Positions 43,261 to 52,214 of a stretch of 59,928 bases of DNA are shown here, one piece after another. Below the pieces are notes generated by a model. It did no database searches. It was not told the DNA's origin and saw nothing but the letters and a program-made list of their open reading frames with translations. Position 1 is the stretch's first letter; each line of letters starts with the position of its first letter. Source of the stretch: Halorubrum ezzemoulense DSM 17463 (GTDB lineage: Archaea > Halobacteriota > Halobacteria > Halobacteriales > Haloferacaceae); assembly GCF_002114285.1 (NCBI RefSeq), contig NZ_NEDJ01000013.1, positions 1-59,928 on the forward strand, read 5' to 3'. The position numbers and the translations under genes were made by a program.

Positions 43261-43651
43261 AACGATCGGTTGGCGCCCGTCGGCCACATCCACCGCCGCG
43301 CGCGAGTGCGACGCCGCTGGGCGCACCGGTCGGTGACGAGCGCTTCCACCACTACCACGCCGTCGTCGCAAACGGACGGAACACCCGTAGCTCGGGAGTC
43401 AAAGGAACGAACGGCACGCCCGTGCCGGGAAAAGGTGGCACGAGCGTGTCGTTCAGTAGGTCCCCGCTGACGCTTCGGCCCTCCAAGCGAAGCGTCACCT
43501 GAAACAAGCGGAGGTAGATACTTAAGCGTGCCGGGGGCGGCAGCGTTATCGTATTAGCTAGCGGCAAGATGTTCACAACACGTGACCAACAGGAACCGAA
43601 ACAGCCCGACTGCGGTCCGGTCCCGTCGACTCGGCGGCGGACTCTCTCCCG
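43261..43651. other. 391-nt spacer with inverted repeat and promoter-like element
   Basis: No gene can be defended. A perfect 10-bp inverted repeat (43468-43477 against 43488-43497) is followed by a TATA-like acttaagc at 43519-43526. Rightward from it, an ATG at 43569 opens a frame starting MFTTRDQQEPKQPDCG that soon becomes the antisense of the monooxygenase gene. A small RNA or remnant is possible. Confidence 0.35.
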
Positions 43652-45016
43652 CTACTGGCGGGCGGGGTGGTCGGCGCGGAGCCCCGTCTGTCCTTCGCCG
43701 AGGAGTCGCTCGCGGAGCGTCTCACCCGGCGGCTCGGCGTCGGCCGGGGGGACGAGCCCGCGCTCGCGGAGCTCCGGGACGACGAGGTCGACGAAGTCGA
43801 CGAGCGAGTCCGGGCGGACGACCTCCTTGACGTTGAACCCGTGGACGCCGACCTCTTCGTGCCAGCGCTGGAGCTCGTCGGCGATCACCTCCGGGGTGCC
43901 GACGATCTTCGGCGAGGTGGTGCCGAGCCCGCAGAACTCCGCGACTTCGCGGACCGTCCACTCGCGGTCCGGCTGCGCCTTCGTGAACGCGTTCATCGTC
44001 CCTTGGATCGCGTCCGTCTCGATGTGTTCGACCTTCTGGTCGGGGTCGAGTTCGGATAGGTCCATGTCGAGGAAGCCGGACAGCAGCGCGAGCGTCGCCT
44101 CGACGTCGACGTGCCGCTTGTACTCCGCGTGCTTCGCCTCCGCGAGCGCCTGCGTCTCGCCGACGATCGGCACCACGCCGATGAAAAAGCGGAGGCTCTC
44201 GGGGTCGCGCCCGGCGTCGGCCGCGCGCGACTTCACGTCCGACATGTACTCGACGACGCCCTCCTCGGTCGGCTGGCTGGCGAAGACGGCCTCGGCGTTG
44301 CGCGCGGCGAACGACCGGCCGTAGTCGGAGGAGCCGGCCTGGTAGACGACGGGGGTGCGCTGAGGCGACGGCTCGCAGCCGTGCGGCCCCGGCACAGAGA
44401 AGTGATCGCCCTCGTAATCGATCGCGTGGACCTTCTCCGGGTCGCTGTACCGCCCGGCCTCGCGGTCGACCTCGACCGCGTCGTCTTCCCACGACTCCTC
44501 CCACAGCTCGTAGCAGACGTCGAGGAACTCGTCGGCGCGGTCGTAGCGCGTCTCCTTGTCCATCCGATCGTCGAGGCCGAGGTTCGCCGCGGCCGACTCC
44601 AGGTACGAGGTGACGACGTTGATCGCCACCCGGCCGTCGGTGAGGTGATCGAGCGTCGAGAACTCCCGCGCCAGCTGGTAGGGGTGGGTGTACGTCGTCG
44701 AGCGCGTCACCGCGAAGCCGAGGTCGTCCGTGACCTCCGCCATCGCGGGCACGACCAGCTGCGGGTCGTTCGCTGGCGTCTGGACCGCCCGCTCGACGGC
44801 CGTCTCGCGGTCGTCGCCGTACACGTCGTAGATTCCGCGCACGTCGGCGAAGAACACCGCGTCGAAGCCGCCGCGCTCGGCGGTGCGCGCGACCTCGGTC
44901 CAGTACTCGCGGTCGGCGTAGTCCGCCGACCGGTCGCCGGGGTACCGCCACGACCCGGGCGAGACGTGCTCCACAGAGGTCATGGTGAAGAGGTTGAGGT
45001 GTAGGTGATCGGACAC
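43652..45016 (-). CDS. LLM-class flavin-dependent monooxygenase (NtaA/SnaA/DszA type)
   Basis: The product has 454 residues of the bacterial luciferase-like fold. Segments typical of the nitrilotriacetate/dibenzothiophene-sulfone monooxygenase branch are WRYPGDRSADYADREYW, GGFDAVFFADVRGIYDVYG, HPYQLAREFSTLDHLTDGR, NVVTSYLESAAANLGLD and TPVVYQAGSSDYGRSFAARN. These enzymes use reduced FMN and O2 to oxidise sulfur or nitrogen compounds. The substrate here is unknown and no dedicated flavin reductase is adjacent. It is a single gene, with about 120 nt to the CBS gene. Confidence 0.92.
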   Translation of the reverse strand: MSDHLHLNLFTMTSVEHVSPGSWRYPGDRSADYADREYWTEVARTAERGGFDAVFFADVRGIYDVYGDDRETAVERAVQTPANDPQLVVPAMAEVTDDLGFAVTRSTTYTHPYQLAREFSTLDHLTDGRVAINVVTSYLESAAANLGLDDRMDKETRYDRADEFLDVCYELWEESWEDDAVEVDREAGRYSDPEKVHAIDYEGDHFSVPGPHGCEPSPQRTPVVYQAGSSDYGRSFAARNAEAVFASQPTEEGVVEYMSDVKSRAADAGRDPESLRFFIGVVPIVGETQALAEAKHAEYKRHVDVEATLALLSGFLDMDLSELDPDQKVEHIETDAIQGTMNAFTKAQPDREWTVREVAEFCGLGTTSPKIVGTPEVIADELQRWHEEVGVHGFNVKEVVRPDSLVDFVDLVVPELRERGLVPPADAEPPGETLRERLLGEGQTGLRADHPARQ

Positions 45017-45138
45017 GGACCACCGTACGCGTTCCGGGGTAATACGGCCACAGGAAGTGGCGTCACTTGTCGCGGTCGCGGACGCCTCGCGACGGAGACG
45101 CGCGGGGCGACCGCCGACCGGACGCCGACCCGCGGGCC

Positions 45139-45546
45139 CTACGCGGAGACCGACTCCGGCGAGGAGACGTACGCGGCGAAGTCGGAGGTGGTGATGATGC
45201 CGATGGGGGTCCTCCCGTCGACGACCGGGACGTGGTGGAACCCGCGTTCCAGCATCGTCGCGGCGACCGCCGACACGTCGTCTTGCGCGCCGGTGGTGAT
45301 CGGGTCGCGCGTCATGTACCGCTCGACGGTCGTCTCGGCTTTCGGTTGGCTCTTGGCGACGATGTCGACGAAGTCCGTCGAGGTGAGGATCCCGACGAGG
45401 TCGCCGTCGTCGTCGACGACCAGCACGGAGCTGATGTCGTTTTCGAGCAGCACCGCGGCCGCGTCCTCGACCAACGTGTCCGGCGTCACCGTGTGGAGGT
45501 CCGTCGACATCAGTCGCGCGACGAAGACGTCTTCGATCTCGTCCAT
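45139..45546 (-). CDS. CBS-pair domain protein
   Basis: The product has 135 residues from ATG 45546 (MDEIEDVFVARLMSTDL), consisting only of two CBS domains: LMSTDLHTVTPDTLVEDAAAVLLEND, then YMTRDPITTGAQDDVSAVAATMLERG (each quoted in part as family pattern). CBS pairs bind adenine nucleotides or act as sensors for partner proteins; no fused effector is present. Its start lies 34 nt after the stop of the DUF5787 gene in the same direction. Confidence 0.9.
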   Translation of the reverse strand: MDEIEDVFVARLMSTDLHTVTPDTLVEDAAAVLLENDISSVLVVDDDGDLVGILTSTDFVDIVAKSQPKAETTVERYMTRDPITTGAQDDVSAVAATMLERGFHHVPVVDGRTPIGIITTSDFAAYVSSPESVSA

Positions 45547-45580
45547 ACCGGAGAGACCCGCCCTCGCCGTATAAGCGTTC

Positions 45581-46537
45581 TCACAGATACCGTGAGAGCC
45601 CGGACTGACGGCGCGGGCCGTCCCCCTCGGGAGCCGCGACCCACGCCGTCCGTTCGTCGCGGAGGCCGTCGCGCTCGGCCGCCGGCGGGTCGGCCGCCTC
45701 GAACGCGGGACACCCGCCTCCGCACTCGCGGCCGGGGTCGACGACGCGGTCGAAGTGCGCGCAGCGCGGTCGCCCGTCGGCGGTCGCCTCGCCGTGCGCG
45801 CACGCCGGCGGCTCGGGGCGCCACCCCTTCCCGTAGGCGCGCTCGGCGACCCGCCGCCGCTTGCGGGCCTTCGCCTCGGGGCCGACGAGCGCCACGTCCG
45901 TGCGGGAGGGCCGCTCGTCGCGGATCTCGACGCCCGGCGCCGCCGGGTCGAGCGGCGTCGGCTCGCGGACGACCTCGCGCTCGCCCGTCTCCGGGTCGAA
46001 CCGCCAGACGCCGACCGCGTCCGGGATCCGATTGAGGTGCGCGCGGGTGACGTACGAGGCGGTGGCGAGGACCACCTCGTCGAAGAGTCCGAGCGCGGCG
46101 TCGTACCGGAGCTGCGCCTCCAGGTCGCCCGGCGTCCCGAGGTCGGGCTTGTTCTCGACGGCGACGAGCTCGCCCACCCAGTCGTCCGGGTAGCGCGCGG
46201 TCGCGCGGACGACCTCCCGGCCGTTCCGCCGCTCGCGTTCGAGGTAGCCGACCTCGACCGCGCGGTCGACGACGGCTGCGGCCCGGTCCGGCGGGAGGTC
46301 GAAGGCGTCGGCGACGGGGACGGCCTCGCCCGGGCCGACCGCGGCCTCGACGGCCGGACCGGGGATCCGCTCGGCGCTGATCGCGGCGCGGTCGTCGAAG
46401 CCGGGTCCCGGCGACAGCAGACAGACATCGACGATGCGCGCGCCGGGCGTCTCGACGCCCGCCCCGAGCTGGCGGGCGACGACCCGGTCAGGCGATTCGA
46501 GCGCGGCGCACAACGCCAGCTCGAACCGGTACTCCAT
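45581..46537 (-). CDS. DUF5787 family protein
   Basis: The product has 318 residues from ATG 46537 (MEYRFELALCAALESPDRVV); the arginine-rich frame upstream is excluded. The central part, residues about 95-180, has VGELVAVENKPDLGTPGDLEAQLRYD (quoted in part: VAVENKPDLG), reminiscent of PD-(D/E)xK nuclease-like folds with E-N-K and later LATASYVTRAHL. A C-terminal Cys/His cluster (CAHG, CAH, CGGGCPAF) could bind zinc. I recall it as DUF5787 in haloarchaea. Function is unknown; the nuclease-like fold is my inference. Confidence 0.75.
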   Translation of the reverse strand: MEYRFELALCAALESPDRVVARQLGAGVETPGARIVDVCLLSPGPGFDDRAAISAERIPGPAVEAAVGPGEAVPVADAFDLPPDRAAAVVDRAVEVGYLERERRNGREVVRATARYPDDWVGELVAVENKPDLGTPGDLEAQLRYDAALGLFDEVVLATASYVTRAHLNRIPDAVGVWRFDPETGEREVVREPTPLDPAAPGVEIRDERPSRTDVALVGPEAKARKRRRVAERAYGKGWRPEPPACAHGEATADGRPRCAHFDRVVDPGRECGGGCPAFEAADPPAAERDGLRDERTAWVAAPEGDGPRRQSGLSRYL

Positions 46538-46702
46538 ACCGCGAACAAGGCGGCCTCGGGCTAAAACGCGTCGCCGCCCTCTCGCCGTGAGTCGCCGCCG
46601 TCGCGGTCGCGTCACCGCGAGTCGTCACCCACGCGGTCGCGTCCCGCCGACCGCGGTCCGGTCGTCCGAAACCGGTATTCCCCGCGGGACCCTACGGCGA
46701 CC

Positions 46703-47086
46703 ATGCGCCGGGTCACCCGGAACCTCCTCATCGCCATCGTTCTCGTCGTCGTTGCGCTGCTCGCGCTCGGCGCGCTCCCGAGCTACCTCGGGAGCGGCGA
46801 CCCCTACTACCTCACCGTCGAACCGATCGAGACGAACGGCACCGCCGCCGACGTGAACAACGTTTCCGACCGCCGGTACCCGTACCTGATCGGTGCGATA
46901 GAGAGCCCTGACGGGCGCTCCGACGGCTACCAGGCCGGGCCGTACGGGATGAAAGAGTGGTTCACCCACACCCCGTTCGACGAGGTCGACGCGCTCACCC
47001 AACAGGTGCCGAACGCCTCGACTGAGACCGGCGTGCGGGTGCGCCGCGGCGGCGAGGTGTACCACGCCGAGGTGGTTCGCCCGTGA
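46703..47086 (+). CDS. membrane-anchored haloarchaeal protein of unknown function
   Basis: The product has 127 residues. One N-terminal hydrophobic helix (residues 8-28, LLIAIVLVVVALLALGAL) is followed by an extracellular-looking domain with two or three N-glycosylation sequons (NGT, NVS, NAS). The TGA stop overlaps the NUDIX gene's GTG start (GTGA), so the two are co-transcribed. I do not recognise a named family. Confidence 0.75.
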   Translation: MRRVTRNLLIAIVLVVVALLALGALPSYLGSGDPYYLTVEPIETNGTAADVNNVSDRRYPYLIGAIESPDGRSDGYQAGPYGMKEWFTHTPFDEVDALTQQVPNASTETGVRVRRGGEVYHAEVVRP

Positions 47087-47730
47087 CGGACGAAGACGGG
47101 GCGCCCGGCGCGGACGAGGGACCCGCCGGCGCCGACGCGCCGGCCGCCGACCTCCGCGAGCTCCCCGCGTTCTCCGACGGGCGCAACCACTCGCTGCCGG
47201 GCGAGCCCGAGTGGCCGGTGGAGGAGGTCGTCGTCGAGTACGACGAGGGGTGGTTCGTCGGCGGTTACGACCGCGTCGAGCAGCCCGACGGCACGGAGAA
47301 GAAGTACTACTGGGCGGAGCTGTCGCCCGCGACGGTGATCGTCGCGGTCGCCGACGACCGGGTGCTGTTCGTCGAGCAGTACCGGCCCACCGTGCGGAAC
47401 ACGCAACTGGAGCTCCCGGCCGGAATCGTCGAGTCCGGCGAGTCCTACACCGAGGCCGGTGCGCGCGAACTCGCCGAGGAGACCGGCTTTGCGCCGTCCT
47501 CGACGTCGCTGCTCCAGGAGGTGTGGTGTTCGACGGGCGTGTTGCGCCACACGCGCGGCTACGTGTTCGCCGAGGGGTTGGAGCCGGTCGACGTCGACCA
47601 CGACAGCAACGAGTTCCTCGCGCCGCGAGCGGTCCCGGTCGACGAGGCGCTGGACATCGCCCGGGAGCCCCCGACGAACGACGCGACGCTCGAAGGGCTC
47701 CTGCTCGCCGAGCGCGAGGGGCTGTTGTAG
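47083..47730 (+). CDS. NUDIX hydrolase (ADP-ribose pyrophosphatase-like)
   Basis: The product has 215 residues with a GTG start at 47083 overlapping the upstream stop. The Nudix box runs from Gly114 to Phe136 with Glu120 and the REL-EE core (ARELAEETGF), the Mg2+ and pyrophosphate-binding loop. VEQYRPTVRNTQLELPAG before the box is typical of the ADP-ribose pyrophosphatase subgroup. It hydrolyses nucleoside diphosphate derivatives. A 40-residue acidic N-terminal extension is extra. NAD synthetase downstream (105 nt) hints at a role in NAD or ADP-ribose turnover, which is inference. Confidence 0.9.
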   Translation: MTDEDGAPGADEGPAGADAPAADLRELPAFSDGRNHSLPGEPEWPVEEVVVEYDEGWFVGGYDRVEQPDGTEKKYYWAELSPATVIVAVADDRVLFVEQYRPTVRNTQLELPAGIVESGESYTEAGARELAEETGFAPSSTSLLQEVWCSTGVLRHTRGYVFAEGLEPVDVDHDSNEFLAPRAVPVDEALDIAREPPTNDATLEGLLLAEREGLL

Positions 47731-47803
47731 GCGACCCCTCCGGGCGTCCGCCGGCGACCGGACAGAACCCGACACGCGTCCAGTTCACGGGGCCAACGCG
47801 GAG

Positions 47804-47811
47804 GTATTAAT
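47804..47811 (+). promoter_or_regulatory. TATA-like box of nadE
   Basis: gtattaat lies 24-31 nt before the ATG at 47835, supporting both a separate promoter and the chosen start. Confidence 0.55.
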
Positions 47812-47834
47812 CGCTGCGGCCCCTCAATAGACGT

Positions 47835-48674
47835 ATGAGCCACGCATCGGAGCAGTCGGTGTTGCTGTCGGACGACCCCCCGCTCGATCTCCGCCTCTCG
47901 GACGACGAACTTGCGGCGACCCGCGAGCGCATCGTCTCGTTCATCCGCGACGTCGTCGACGACGCGGGCGCCGAGGGGGCGGTCCTCGGCCTCTCGGGCG
48001 GTATCGACTCGACGCTCACCGCCCACCTCGCGGTCGAGGCGCTCGGCGAGGACGGCCTCCACGGCCTCACGATGCCCTCGGCGGTGAACGACGCGGACGT
48101 GATGAGCGACGCGGAGCGCGTCGCCCACGACCTCGGCGTCGAGTACGACGTGATCGAGATCCAGCCGATCGCGGAGGCCTTCTTCGACGCGGTCCCGGAG
48201 GCCGCGACGGACCAGATGGCGGCCGGGAACGTCTACGTCCGCACCCGCGCCGTGTTGAACTACTTCGTCGCTAACGCCGAGAACCGGGTCGTCCTCGGCA
48301 CCGGGAACCGCGCCGAGGCGATGACCGGCTACTACACGAAGTACGGCGACCAGGCGGTCGACTGTAACCCCATCGGCAACCTCTACAAACAGCAGGTGCG
48401 CCAGCTGGCCGCCCACGTCGGCGTCCCCCGCGACCTCGTGATGCAGGAGCCGACCGCGGGGATGTGGGAGGGCCAGACCGACGCCGAGGAGATGGGGCTC
48501 GACTACGACACCGTCGACGCCATCCTCGCGGTCCACGTCGACGGCGGACTCTCGCGGTCGGCGACGGTCAGCGAACTCGACGTGCCCGAAGAGGCCGTCG
48601 CCCGCGTGGTCGACCTCCACGAGCGCAGCGCCCACAAGCGGGCGATGCCCCCGGCGCCCGCCCGCGAACTGTAA
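47835..48674 (+). CDS. nadE: NAD+ synthetase
   Basis: The product has 279 residues and converts nicotinate adenine dinucleotide to NAD+ with ATP and ammonia. The N-type ATP pyrophosphatase loop SGGIDST is at 54-60. NYFVANAENRVVLGTGNRAE and GYYTKYGDQAVDCNPIGNLYK (quoted in part) and MWEGQTDAEEMGLDYD are hallmarks. There is no glutaminase domain, so it uses free ammonia. It converges with the TrpD2-like gene 18 nt away. Confidence 0.96.
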   Translation: MSHASEQSVLLSDDPPLDLRLSDDELAATRERIVSFIRDVVDDAGAEGAVLGLSGGIDSTLTAHLAVEALGEDGLHGLTMPSAVNDADVMSDAERVAHDLGVEYDVIEIQPIAEAFFDAVPEAATDQMAAGNVYVRTRAVLNYFVANAENRVVLGTGNRAEAMTGYYTKYGDQAVDCNPIGNLYKQQVRQLAAHVGVPRDLVMQEPTAGMWEGQTDAEEMGLDYDTVDAILAVHVDGGLSRSATVSELDVPEEAVARVVDLHERSAHKRAMPPAPAREL

Positions 48675-48692
48675 CGCCCGCGTCGCGCCCCT

Positions 48693-49784
48693 TCAGAACT
48701 CCCGCATCGCTTCGAGCACGTCGTGCGCGGAGCCGTCGTCGATGGCCTCGCGGGCGGCGTCGAGACCCTCCTCGATGGAGTCGGCGTCGCCGCCGGCGTA
48801 GATCCGAAGCGCGGCGTTGACCGCGACCGCGTCCGCGAAGGCGCCGTCTCGCTCGCCCGCCAGTACCTCCTCGGTGATCGCGGCGGAGTCGGTCGCGACG
48901 TCGTCGACCGCGAGGTCGTCTTCCTCGAGGTCCATCCCGTACTCCGCGGTCTCGATCTCGAAGTCGTCGAAGGACGCGCCCTCGCTGCCCTCGCCGTCGT
49001 CGCCCGACGCGTCCCACTCGGCGACCTTGGTGTAGCCGGGGCGTACGTCGTCGTACCCCTCCATGCCCTGGAACATCAGGACGCGGTCGAGGTCGTGGAA
49101 CTCGCTTTCGACGAACGTGTCGACCACCTTCTTCGCGAACGCGAGGTGGTAGAAGGAGCCGAGGTGGACGGACGCGCCGGCGGGGTTCGCCAGCGTCTCG
49201 ACGGTGTTGACGAACGACCGGACGCCCATCTGGTCGCGCCGGTCGAACAGGTCGTCGATGGCGGGGTTGAACGCGGGCTGGTAGTAGAAGCCGAAGCCGG
49301 TCTCGTCGACCATGTCGGCTGAGTCGGCGGGGGTCAGCTCCGTGTGGACGCCGAGCTCGTCGAGGACGTGTTTGTACGCGTCCTGCTTCTGCGTGGGCAC
49401 GCGGTCGCCCGAGTGGACGACGACGGGAGTGCCCGCGGCGGCCGCGACCGCGCCCGCCGCGACGCCGAGGATCGCCGTCCGTCCCTTCCCGTCGTAGTTC
49501 GCGCCGCAGTCGACGGGGTCGGCGTCGGGTTCGGCGTACTCGACGCGGTCGCACATCACGTCGACGTACGCGCCGAGCTCCTCGGCCGTGTTCCGCTTCC
49601 AGCGGTTTGAGAGCCAGAACGCCCCGAGCGTCGTCGGGTCGGGCTCGCCCGCGAGGATGCGCTCGAACGCCTCGGTCGCCTGCGCGCGCGTCAGGTCGTC
49701 GGCCGACTTGTGGCCGGAGCCGCAGACCTCGGTCATCAGCCGCTTGAGGGGCCAGTCGCCGAACTCCTGAGTCGCCTGAGCCAT
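48693..49784 (-). CDS. TrpD2/YbiB-like anthranilate phosphoribosyltransferase homolog
   Basis: The product has 363 residues of the glycosyltransferase family 3 fold: an N-terminal helical part (LTRAQATEAFERILAGE, LGAFWLSNRWKRNTAEEL) and an alpha/beta part. Where true TrpD has the PRPP loop GTGGD, this protein has CGANYDGKGRTAILG, and HSGDRVPTQKQDAYKHVL follows. That resembles the YbiB/TrpD2 group, whose bacterial member binds nucleic acid and is not a tryptophan enzyme. An acidic insertion of about 30 residues (near 255-285) is halophile-specific. Enzymatic role unknown. Confidence 0.8.
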   Translation of the reverse strand: MAQATQEFGDWPLKRLMTEVCGSGHKSADDLTRAQATEAFERILAGEPDPTTLGAFWLSNRWKRNTAEELGAYVDVMCDRVEYAEPDADPVDCGANYDGKGRTAILGVAAGAVAAAAGTPVVVHSGDRVPTQKQDAYKHVLDELGVHTELTPADSADMVDETGFGFYYQPAFNPAIDDLFDRRDQMGVRSFVNTVETLANPAGASVHLGSFYHLAFAKKVVDTFVESEFHDLDRVLMFQGMEGYDDVRPGYTKVAEWDASGDDGEGSEGASFDDFEIETAEYGMDLEEDDLAVDDVATDSAAITEEVLAGERDGAFADAVAVNAALRIYAGGDADSIEEGLDAAREAIDDGSAHDVLEAMREF

Positions 49785-50085
49785 ACGCTCCGTTAGGCTT
49801 CTCGCACGAAAAGTCCCCCGTTCGACTCCCGCACCGCGGGAACGAGAAGGACCGCCTCCGCCCTCCGACTCGACGCGGCAACACCGCGCGCGAGCGATGA
49901 GCCGGGACGGCGCGACCGCTCTCGCCCGATCTGTGGTACTTACTCACACAGTACAAATGAACGAATGTCTTGTTCTGTGAGAAAATATATGAATAAAAAC
50001 TAATCTTGCTCTGTAAGTGTGCCGTATCGGAGTCAAAATAGCGTTAGAGTTATATGCTTGTCCAGATAGTTAGCGATCGTACCCG
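49785..50085. promoter_or_regulatory. AT-rich control region before a small gene
   Basis: No gene in 300 nt. From about 49930 to 50060 the DNA is strikingly AT-rich for this chromosome (tgagaaaatatatgaataaaaac at 49977-49999 in part). It holds an imperfect inverted repeat, ctcacacag/ttctgtgag, and a TATA-like ttatatgc at 50050-50057 placed about 30 nt before the ATG at 50086. Confidence 0.45.
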
Positions 50086-50244
50086 ATGACGTCCAAATCC
50101 GTCGCCACCGCGCTCACGCTGTATCGGTCCCGCACGCTGACGCTCGAACAGGCCGCGACCGTCGGCGGCTGCTCGACGGCGCAGTTGGAGAAGAGCGCCC
50201 GGGCGTTCGCGCCGACGCCCGGCGAGGCCCCCGCCGACGACTGA
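50086..50244 (+). CDS. small helix-turn-helix-like haloarchaeal protein (DUF7317-like)
   Basis: The product has 52 residues, MTSKSVATALTLYRSRTLTL..., continuing EQAATVGGCSTAQLEKSAR. The pattern of a helix, a turn and a second helix starting at LEQAAT resembles short haloarchaeal proteins that I recall as DUF7317, possibly DNA-binding by analogy with sigma-70-like or UPF0175-type HTH units. The TATA element upstream supports the start. The last codons and the following spacer share a direct repeat (gacgcccggcgaggccccc at about 50212 and 50259). Confidence 0.65.
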   Translation: MTSKSVATALTLYRSRTLTLEQAATVGGCSTAQLEKSARAFAPTPGEAPADD

Positions 50245-50385
50245 ATCACCGTCGCGACGCCCGGCGAGGCCCCCCGCCGACGACCGACGCTCCACCCCGA
50301 CCGACGCTCCGCCCCGAACGTGGTGTCCCCCTGACGGTCGGCGCCCTCCGAAACCCGTACGTACACTCCGCCCCAAGCGTTTCCA

Positions 50386-51444
50386 ATGAGTTTGGACGCC
50401 GACTGGCGGGCCGACCTCGACGCGGTCGACGCGGCCCTCATCGACGAGTACCAGAGCGGCTTCCCCGCCGAACGCCGTCCGTTCGAGCGGGTCGCCCGCG
50501 AGATCGCGGCCGAGACGGGCCTCGCGGTCGACGCCGACGACCTCCTCGACCGCGTCCGCGACCTCCGCGAGCGCGGCGTGTTCCGCCGGTTCGGTGCGGT
50601 GCTCAACCCGCCGGTCATCGGCTCGTCGACGCTCGCGGCGGTGCGCGCGCCGGACGACCGGTTCGACGAGGTCGCCGAGGTGATCAACGGGTACCGGCAG
50701 GTGAACCACAACTACCGCCGCGACCACGAGTGGAACCAGTGGTTCGTCGTCACCGCGGGCTCCCGCGAGAAGCGCGACGAGATCCTCGCGGAGATCGAGG
50801 AGCAAACCGGCTGCGAGGTGCTCGCGCTCCCGATGCTCACGGACTACTACATCGACCTTGAGTTCCCCGTAGTCAACGCCGACCGGTTCGCGCGGGAGTC
50901 GCTCGACCACACCGACGTCTCCGCCACCCGCATCTCCGAGGACGCGCGCGGCGACCTGAGCCCGCTCGAAGCGGACCTCCTCTTGGCGATCCAGGACGGC
51001 TTCCCGCTGTCCGCGACCCCCTACGCCGACGTGGCGAACGAGATCGACGCGCCCGTCGACGACGTGCTCGCGGCGGTCGAGCGCCTCCTCGCCGACGGCT
51101 GTATCAAGCGGATCGGTTGCGTCGTCAACCACGTCGTCACCGGCTTCACGAACAACTGTATGGTGGTTTGGGACGTGCCGGACGAGGAGCTCGACGAGCG
51201 CGGCGAGGCGGTCGGCAGCCTCCCGTACGTCACGCTCTGTTACCACCGCCCGCGTCGCCCCGACCAGGACTGGGAGTACAACCTGTTCACGATGATCCAC
51301 GGTCGGGAGGCGGAGGCGGTCGACGCGAAGATCGACGAGCTGGCGACCGACCACCTCCCGTTCGACCACGAGCGACTCTACTCGACCGAGACGCTGAAAC
51401 AGACCGGCGCGCGCTACGAGGACCTCGTCGCGGACGACGGGTAA
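50386..51444 (+). CDS. ahbAB: fused siroheme decarboxylase AhbA/AhbB
   Basis: The product has 352 residues in two homologous halves, each an AsnC/Lrp-like winged helix plus ferredoxin-like domain. The first half begins LDAVDAALIDEYQSGFP and has GVFRRFGAVLNPPVIG and NHNYRRDHEWNQWFVV. The second half begins LSPLEADLLLAIQDGFPL and has CIKRIGCVVNHVVTGF and CYHRPRRPDQDWEYNLFTMIHG. These are the signatures of AhbA and AhbB, which remove acetate carboxyls from siroheme to give didecarboxysiroheme in the alternative heme pathway. Usually they are two proteins; a single fused chain is common in haloarchaea. No other heme genes are adjacent. Confidence 0.9.
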   Translation: MSLDADWRADLDAVDAALIDEYQSGFPAERRPFERVAREIAAETGLAVDADDLLDRVRDLRERGVFRRFGAVLNPPVIGSSTLAAVRAPDDRFDEVAEVINGYRQVNHNYRRDHEWNQWFVVTAGSREKRDEILAEIEEQTGCEVLALPMLTDYYIDLEFPVVNADRFARESLDHTDVSATRISEDARGDLSPLEADLLLAIQDGFPLSATPYADVANEIDAPVDDVLAAVERLLADGCIKRIGCVVNHVVTGFTNNCMVVWDVPDEELDERGEAVGSLPYVTLCYHRPRRPDQDWEYNLFTMIHGREAEAVDAKIDELATDHLPFDHERLYSTETLKQTGARYEDLVADDG

Positions 51445-51463
51445 CGCAAAAAATCTCCGCGGC

Positions 51464-52213
51464 TCAGTCGTCGCCGAGGGCGGCCGTCCGCTCTTCTGCC
51501 GCCGAGTCGGCGGCGGCGAACTCACCGGCGCCGAGGCGGTCGAGCGCGTCCGCGCCCGCGACCGCGATGACGACGAAGCCGACCTTCGAGACGATGTCGA
51601 GGTAGACGAACACGAGCATCTCCGTCGCGGGCGTCAGCAGGCCGAAACCGGTGGGCGCGAGCAGCCACACGACCGGGTACAGCGTCCACAGCACCACGGT
51701 GATGTTCCGCAGCGTGCCGAAGACGGCGCGGACCCGGTCGCCCTCCGCCGATGCCGACCGCGGGAGCGCGACGAGCAGCCCGTAGACGAGCGCGAGGTAC
51801 GCGGCTCCGCCGACGGCGAAGGCGGCCCACGACACCGCTCCGCCGGTGGCGGCGGCGGTGACCCCGCCGGCGATGACCACCACGTCGACGCCGATCAGCC
51901 CGGTGAGCACCCGTCGGGACGGGCGGGCGAGCAGCCCGAGGTAGAGGAGTATGAGCGGCGTGGTCACGAGCCAGTCGACGTACCGGACGACCTCCAGCTC
52001 GCCGGCCGCCGTCGACAGCGTGCCGACGCCGAGCGCCATCGCGAGGTACGCGAGCGCCGCGACGCCGGTGACGCCGGCGAGGGTCCCGTAGTAGACGCCG
52101 TGCGACTCGTCGGTCGCCGACGATCCGGAGAGCCACGCCCACAGCGGGGGAACCGTTCCGGCGCCCATCGCGAGCGCGCCGATCCACGCCCAGACGGTGG
52201 TGTCGACGAGCAT
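51464..52213 (-). CDS. sop2: sensory rhodopsin II
   Basis: A 249-residue seven-helix retinal protein. Helix C contains RYVDWLVTTPLILLYLGLL, with Arg77 and counter-ion Asp80; the position of the bacteriorhodopsin proton donor (Asp96) is Tyr, as in sensory rather than pumping types. Helix F/G (LRNITVVLWTLYPVVWLL, LLTPATEM, VYLDIVSKVGF) closely resembles Natronomonas SRII, with retinal lysine Lys210. The gene follows htrII by 1 nt in the same direction. With the transducer it would steer the cell away from blue-green light. Confidence 0.92.
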   Translation of the reverse strand: MLVDTTVWAWIGALAMGAGTVPPLWAWLSGSSATDESHGVYYGTLAGVTGVAALAYLAMALGVGTLSTAAGELEVVRYVDWLVTTPLILLYLGLLARPSRRVLTGLIGVDVVVIAGGVTAAATGGAVSWAAFAVGGAAYLALVYGLLVALPRSASAEGDRVRAVFGTLRNITVVLWTLYPVVWLLAPTGFGLLTPATEMLVFVYLDIVSKVGFVVIAVAGADALDRLGAGEFAAADSAAEERTAALGDD

Positions 52214-52214
52214 C

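Noticed and set aside
43569-43830. Small gene starting MFTTRDQQEPKQPDCG
   Set aside because: Only about 30 codons look coding before it runs antisense through the monooxygenase gene; not supported as a protein gene.
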